NCBI GenBank assembly: GCA_017436785.1
Contig: JAFSCK010000009.1
Coordinates: forward strand, 1 to 34,381
From: Oscillospiraceae bacterium
GTDB taxonomy: Bacteria > Bacillota > Clostridia > Oscillospirales > Oscillospiraceae
Direction: 5' to 3'
Length of the DNA: 34,381 bases
Shown: piece by piece, positions 31,428 to 34,381 of the stretch
Layout of the letters: each line of letters begins with the position of its first letter
Numbering within the stretch: the stretch's first letter is position 1
Translations under genes and position numbers: made by a program
The notes under the pieces: generated by a model
Databases searched by the model: none
The model's input: the letters and a program-made list of their open reading frames with translations, nothing else
What the model was told of the DNA's origin: nothing

Positions 31428-32471
31428 CTACGTTTTCTCATTGGGAACCACCTGAATGGCGATGACGGTCAGAATGGGGGCGAAAAGCATACCGGAGATA
31501 CCCCAGAGCTTGAAACCGGCGTACATGGTCATCAGGGTTACCAGCGGATCCAGTCCCAGATGACGGCCCAGCAATTTTGGCTCCAGCGCCGAACGGGTCA
31601 AGCTGACCACGATGTAGAGGCTAAGGATGCCAATGGCCCGGGCAGTGTCTCCCTGCAAAAGACAGAGAAAGCTCCAAGGCAGCAGCACGGTACCGGTCCC
31701 CAACACTGGAAAGGCATCCACAAGGCACACCCCCAATGCCCACAGCAGGGCATAGGGAAGCCGCAGGATCACAAAACCCAGAGAAAGGATCACGAAGGTG
31801 ACGCCTGTCAGCTTGCACTGGGCCAGCAGCCAGCGGCCAAGAACGGTTTTGACCCGTTTTCCGGCTGCCAGCATGGCCCGCAGCCGTTCCTTCGGGATCC
31901 GCCGCAGGCACCATTTTTTGATCCGCGGCAGCTTTGCCGAGATGAGAAAGGCAGAGATTACGGCGGTGCCCAGAGAAAGGGCGCTGTCCGGCACATGGCT
32001 CAGCAGGCTTCCGGTGAGCCCTAACAGGTAGCCTGCGGCCTTGCCGATGAGGGAAGCGCCGTCGGAGAACAGGGCGTGGACATTTTCCTGTACCAGAGGC
32101 TGTACGCTCTGGGGCATGTGGTAGGACAGGTCCAGCAGCCAGCTGCGGACCAACGACAGTCCGCTGCCGGCTGCCTGCTCCAGATCAGGCAGCAGCCCGG
32201 CAAGTGTCCGTAATTCGCGCACAAGAAAGGCACACAGCACCAGCAGCACCATGGTCAGAAAGCAAAAGGTCATGCTGACCCCAATGCCGGTGCCCACACT
32301 GCGGGGCATGCGGAGCCGCCGCTGTAAAAACAGCACCATGGGCTCTGCGGCCAGTGCCAGCAGCAGCCCCACCGCAAAGGGAGATACCAACGGCAGCAGA
32401 TACCGGGCCCCCAGCCATAGGGCGGCAAAAATACCCAATGCGATCAGAGATTTTCTGGTTCCTTGTCGCAA
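31428..32471 (-). CDS. AI-2E transporter family/YtvI-like integral membrane protein
   Basis: 347 residues when started at the TTG at 32471, chosen because GAAAGGGG precedes it at the proper distance; the frame is open to 32588 but that part overlaps the pheB promoter and shows no start site. Seven to eight membrane segments are visible: two close to the N-terminus, a long amphipathic middle loop, and the family's C-terminal part LLWALGVCLVDAFPVLGTGTVLLPW and LEPKLLGRHLGLDPLVTLMTMYAGFKLWG, whose DxxPxxGxG and L-D-P motifs mark PF01594. Members export small molecules or act in sporulation (YtvI); the substrate is unknown. Divergent from pheB, with overlapping control regions. Confidence 0.88.
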   Translation of the reverse strand: MRQGTRKSLIALGIFAALWLGARYLLPLVSPFAVGLLLALAAEPMVLFLQRRLRMPRSVGTGIGVSMTFCFLTMVLLVLCAFLVRELRTLAGLLPDLEQAAGSGLSLVRSWLLDLSYHMPQSVQPLVQENVHALFSDGASLIGKAAGYLLGLTGSLLSHVPDSALSLGTAVISAFLISAKLPRIKKWCLRRIPKERLRAMLAAGKRVKTVLGRWLLAQCKLTGVTFVILSLGFVILRLPYALLWALGVCLVDAFPVLGTGTVLLPWSFLCLLQGDTARAIGILSLYIVVSLTRSALEPKLLGRHLGLDPLVTLMTMYAGFKLWGISGMLFAPILTVIAIQVVPNEKT

Positions 32472-32506
32472 AAAAAGACCCCTTTCGTAAATTCTGTAGA
32501 TAGGAC

Positions 32507-32534
32507 TTGCATTTTTAGAAAAGTGTGTTACAAT
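32507..32534 (+). promoter_or_regulatory. Promoter of the pheB-type gene
   Basis: TTGCAT (32507-32512), 16-base spacer, TGT-TACAAT extended -10 (32526-32534), about 75 bases before the start. Confidence 0.7.
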
Positions 32535-32609
32535 ACATAGTGGAAAAACAAATGTTGTTCTGTTGTACACAGATTGAATACGTTTCAAAGCAAAAGAAGG
32601 AGGCCGGAT

Positions 32610-33050
32610 ATGGCGACCAAACCTAAGTATTATCTCGTGGAAGCTTCTGCCTTGCCTGAGGTATTTTTAAAGGTGGCAGAGGCCAAGCGCCTGCTGTCCA
32701 CCGGAGAAGCATCCACCGTCAATGAAGCGACAAGAATGACCGATATCAGCCGCAGTGCGTTCTATAAGTACCGCGATGCTGTGCTGCCCTTCCAGAATAT
32801 GATGACCGGACGGGTCATCACATTGCAGCTGCTGCTCCACGATGAGGTGGGCCTGCTGTCTGAGCTGCTGGATGTGTTTGCCGATACCAATGTAAATATC
32901 CTGACCATTAACTCCATTGTACCCACCAATGGTACTGCTGTTGTGACCATTTCTGCGGACACCATGGAGATCAATACTACACTGGACGAGATGCTGCATA
33001 TGCTGCGCACCTTCAAGGGTGTGGTCAAGGCCGAGGTTCTGGCCGGTTAA
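32610..33050 (+). CDS. pheB: ACT domain protein, PheB/UPF0735 family
   Basis: 146 residues from ATG 32610 behind AAGGAGG. The N-terminal helical part (KYYLVEASALPEVFLKVAEAKRLLSTGEASTVNEATRMTDISRSAFYKYRDAVLPF) resembles a small DNA-binding helix-turn-helix; residues about 70-146 form an ACT domain (VITLQLLLHDEVGLLSELLDVFADTNVNILTINS). ACT domains bind amino acids; the family is annotated as PheB from its place near phenylalanine or threonine genes, but the function is not firmly known and it may act as an amino-acid-responsive regulator. It is followed by a terminator and then by an aspartate kinase gene. It has the full length for the family. Confidence 0.9.
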   Translation: MATKPKYYLVEASALPEVFLKVAEAKRLLSTGEASTVNEATRMTDISRSAFYKYRDAVLPFQNMMTGRVITLQLLLHDEVGLLSELLDVFADTNVNILTINSIVPTNGTAVVTISADTMEINTTLDEMLHMLRTFKGVVKAEVLAG

Positions 33051-33061
33051 CTCACCAAGCC

Positions 33062-33089
33062 ACCGCCGCCCAACCGGGCGGCGGTTTTT
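33062..33089 (+). terminator. Rho-independent terminator after pheB
   Basis: ACCGCCGCCC and GGGCGGCGGT around a short AACC loop, then TTTTT. Confidence 0.9.
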
Positions 33090-33097
33090 CGCATTGT

Positions 33098-33126
33098 TGT
33101 AGGGGCGATTCACGAATCGCCCTGCA
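33098..33126. repeat. Solo arm of the TGTAGGG palindromic family
   Basis: TGTAGGGGCGATTCACGAATCGCCCT: hairpin GGGCGATTC/GAATCGCCC. Close to the arm at 20324, with a changed centre. Confidence 0.78.
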
Positions 33127-33194
33127 GGATTATGCTGTTGATTTCGTCACCTTTCGTCCCTATGCGCCATACGATAGCGTGGGAGGGATCATAA

Positions 33195-33926
33195 ATGCTG
33201 ATCGTGCAAAAATACGGGGGAACGTCCCTTGGGGACAGCGCCCGGATCCGGGCGGCGGCCCGGCGGGGGGCAGAGCTTTTACAGCAGGGACATAAGGTAG
33301 TGATCGTGGTGTCCGCACAGGGGGATACCACCGACGAAATGATCGAAAAAGCGGCGCAGATCAACAAGCACCGGGCAGCCCGGGAGATGGATGCTTACCT
33401 TGCCGCCGGGGAACAGATGTCGGCTGCCCTGATGGCCATGGCCCTTGGGGCGCTGGGCTGCGGCGCTGTGAGCCTGACAGGCTGGCAGGCGGGGATCGCC
33501 ACCGATGGAGTCCACGGCAATGCCCGGATCCAAAGCATCGATACGGAGCGTATCCGGCGGGAGCTGGAAGCAGGGAAAGTGGTAGTGGTAGCGGGCTTTC
33601 AGGGCTGTGACCCTGATGGAGACATCACGACACTGGGCCGGGGCGGTTCCGACACCACAGCAGTGGCACTGGCGGCTTATCTGAAGGCGGACAAATGCCA
33701 GATCTTTACCGATGTGGATGGTGTCTACGACCGGGATCCCCGGATCTTCCCGGAGGCGGTGCGCTATGACCGGATCGGATATGAAAAAATGCTGGCCCTC
33801 ATCGAAAACGGCGCGCAGGTCCTCCATGACCGCAGCGTAGAATTTGCGAAGCAGTACCGCATCTCAGTGGAGGTCCTGTCCGCCTTCGCAGGAACCCCGG
33901 GCACCATTGTCGGGGATTTGGAATAA
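33195..33926 (+). CDS. Aspartate kinase, catalytic domain only
   Basis: 243 residues from ATG 33195 behind GGGAGGG. The amino-acid-kinase fold starts with VQKYGGTSLGDSARI and contains GFQGCDPDGDITTLGRGGSDTTAVALAAYL and IFTDVDGVYDRDPR, the aspartokinase signatures for the nucleotide and aspartate sites. Normal aspartate kinases have about 400 residues with two C-terminal ACT domains; this one ends at VSAFAGTPGTIVGDLE, just where the ACT part would begin, with an ordinary stop and no reading frame of ACT type beyond it. It phosphorylates aspartate as the first step to lysine, threonine and methionine. Without ACT domains it should be free of the usual feedback unless another protein supplies it; the ACT protein gene at 32610 is directly upstream. 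Confidence 0.88.
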   Translation: MLIVQKYGGTSLGDSARIRAAARRGAELLQQGHKVVIVVSAQGDTTDEMIEKAAQINKHRAAREMDAYLAAGEQMSAALMAMALGALGCGAVSLTGWQAGIATDGVHGNARIQSIDTERIRRELEAGKVVVVAGFQGCDPDGDITTLGRGGSDTTAVALAAYLKADKCQIFTDVDGVYDRDPRIFPEAVRYDRIGYEKMLALIENGAQVLHDRSVEFAKQYRISVEVLSAFAGTPGTIVGDLE

Positions 33927-33999
33927 TCCTACCCGGAAAGTGCATAAGATATTCCATGGAAAGTTAAATTATCGTTTAATGCACTGTTGAAAAAATACA

Positions 34000-34129
34000 T
34001 GTCATTGCGAACCAGCGCGCACGCTGGTGTGGCAATCCTCATCAGATGTCCGCGCAGAAACAGAAATTGGTGGCAAGTACAAATTTGCGGGAGATTGCCA
34101 CGTCGGCCTACGGCCTCCTCGCAATGACA
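34000..34129. repeat. Palindromic dispersed element, TGTCATTGCGA family, copy 8 (reversed arms)
   Basis: The left end carries the hairpin CCAGCG-CGCA-CGCTGG and the right end the GGCC-TAC-GGCC arm, so arm types are swapped relative to the other copies. The core, read in reverse, shares TTTCTGCGCGGA with copy 3. Confidence 0.88.
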
Positions 34130-34181
34130 TACGTTTTTCGGCAGCGATCAGATAAACTGCAATTTATTTCAAAAATACCCC

Positions 34182-34210
34182 TTGACATTTGCTTGGGGGT
34201 ATGGTAAAAT
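34182..34210 (+). promoter_or_regulatory. Promoter of the infC transcript
   Basis: Perfect TTGACA (34182-34187), 17-base spacer, TAAAAT (34205-34210). Confidence 0.83.
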
Positions 34211-34216
34211 GCTCGG

Positions 34217-34331
34217 GTAATAAAGAAGGCTGAACATCCGCCTCACCGTAAGCTAACGCGACACGGTCAATATTCCACTTCCCATTCGGGTAAGATTGCG
34301 AGTATGCGGATGCTTTGGCATCCGCTTTTTT
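34217..34331 (+). promoter_or_regulatory. infC leader with terminator/antiterminator (L20-leader type)
   Basis: A 115-base untranslated leader from the expected start of transcription. The terminator is GCGGATGC (34306-34313), TTTG, GCATCCGC (34318-34325) and TTTTTT. CATCCGC at 34235-34241 can pair with GCGGATG at 34306-34312, forming an exclusive antiterminator. The stem CCGT/ACGG near 34246-34266 is also visible. In Firmicutes the infC-rpmI-rplT operon is controlled by such a leader, with L20 protein as the effector; the assignment here rests on location and layout. Confidence 0.72.
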
Positions 34332-34355
34332 GTTGTTAATTTGGAGGTGCTTACC

Positions 34356-34381
34356 ATCGCAAAGTTAGATCATCAGCTCAA
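34356..34381 (+). CDS. infC: Translation initiation factor IF-3, first codons
   Basis: Only eight full codons are inside the window. GGAGG at 34343-34347 is followed, eight bases later, by ATC GCA AAG TTA GAT CAT CAG CTC AA, which reads (I/M)AKLDHQLN, matching the KxxxxLN start of many IF-3 proteins. No ATG lies at the expected distance, so the start seems to be AUC, in line with the rare start codons through which IF-3 limits its own synthesis. GTG at 34347 or TTG at 34341 in the same frame are alternatives but overlap the ribosome binding site. Confidence 0.6.

Noticed and set aside
500-34129. Possible CRISPR array from the repeated TGTCATTGCGA units
   Set aside because: The copies are kilobases apart, inverted and paired, with no regular spacers and no cas genes.

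Overview
The window reads as a chromosomal segment of a GC-rich, anaerobic, low-branching Firmicute, most likely a gut Clostridia of the Oscillospiraceae/Ruminococcaceae type. The reasons are Wood-Ljungdahl acetyl-CoA genes (acsE end, acsB, acsV), Firmicute gene neighbourhoods (rpmH-rnpA-yidD-yidC-jag; recJ-relA-dtd-MBL-hemZ; hup-rqcP next to a SpoVB/YabM-like flippase; pheB-aspartate kinase), strong AGGAGG ribosome binding sites, and many short palindromic repeats. The genus cannot be fixed from the sequence alone. Layout: 1-9.2 kb (+) is the acetyl-CoA synthase region. The 3' end of acsE is followed by a strong terminator, then by an inserted-looking block of three poorly known genes (PH-like membrane protein, small lipoprotein, AT-rich DUF6056 membrane protein). 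acsB, acsV, two tandem VOC proteins and a DUF3786 protein follow, probably as one unit ended by a terminator at 9178. Two copies of an 84-85 nt element with matching and covarying stems lie directly after the stop codons of acsB and of the second VOC gene. 9.4-11.5 kb (+): a MarR regulator with paired operator-like palindromes around its promoter, and a MATE exporter. 11.7-14.8 kb (+): typA/bipA and a CapA-like lipoprotein. 14.8-18.2 kb (+): rpmH-rnpA-yidD-yidC-jag, the classic origin-proximal cluster, but with no dnaA beside it here. 18.2-18.8 kb (-): an APRT-like phosphoribosyltransferase. 19.06-20.3 kb (+): a complete cobalamin riboswitch ahead of a DUF4430 protein and an ECF-type S component, a corrinoid-uptake module that fits the corrinoid need of the acs pathway. 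20.4-32.5 kb (-): rqcP, hup, SpoVB-like flippase, an amidohydrolase that has lost a normally essential metal-ligand Asp, hemZ, MBL hydrolase, dtd, bifunctional rel, recJ, and an AI-2E/YtvI-family membrane protein. 32.5-34.4 kb (+): pheB-type ACT protein, a catalytic-domain-only aspartate kinase, then the promoter, attenuator-like leader and first codons of infC, apparently with an AUC start. The intergenic regions are unusually full of short palindromic dispersed elements of at least three families. They share one architecture: an outer terminal stem, two side hairpins, an inner stem and a variable core. The side hairpins differ from copy to copy by compensating changes. These elements, the acs-operon structured element, and the infC and cobalamin leaders are the main non-coding content. 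No CRISPR array, tRNA, rRNA, transposase or prophage gene was seen.
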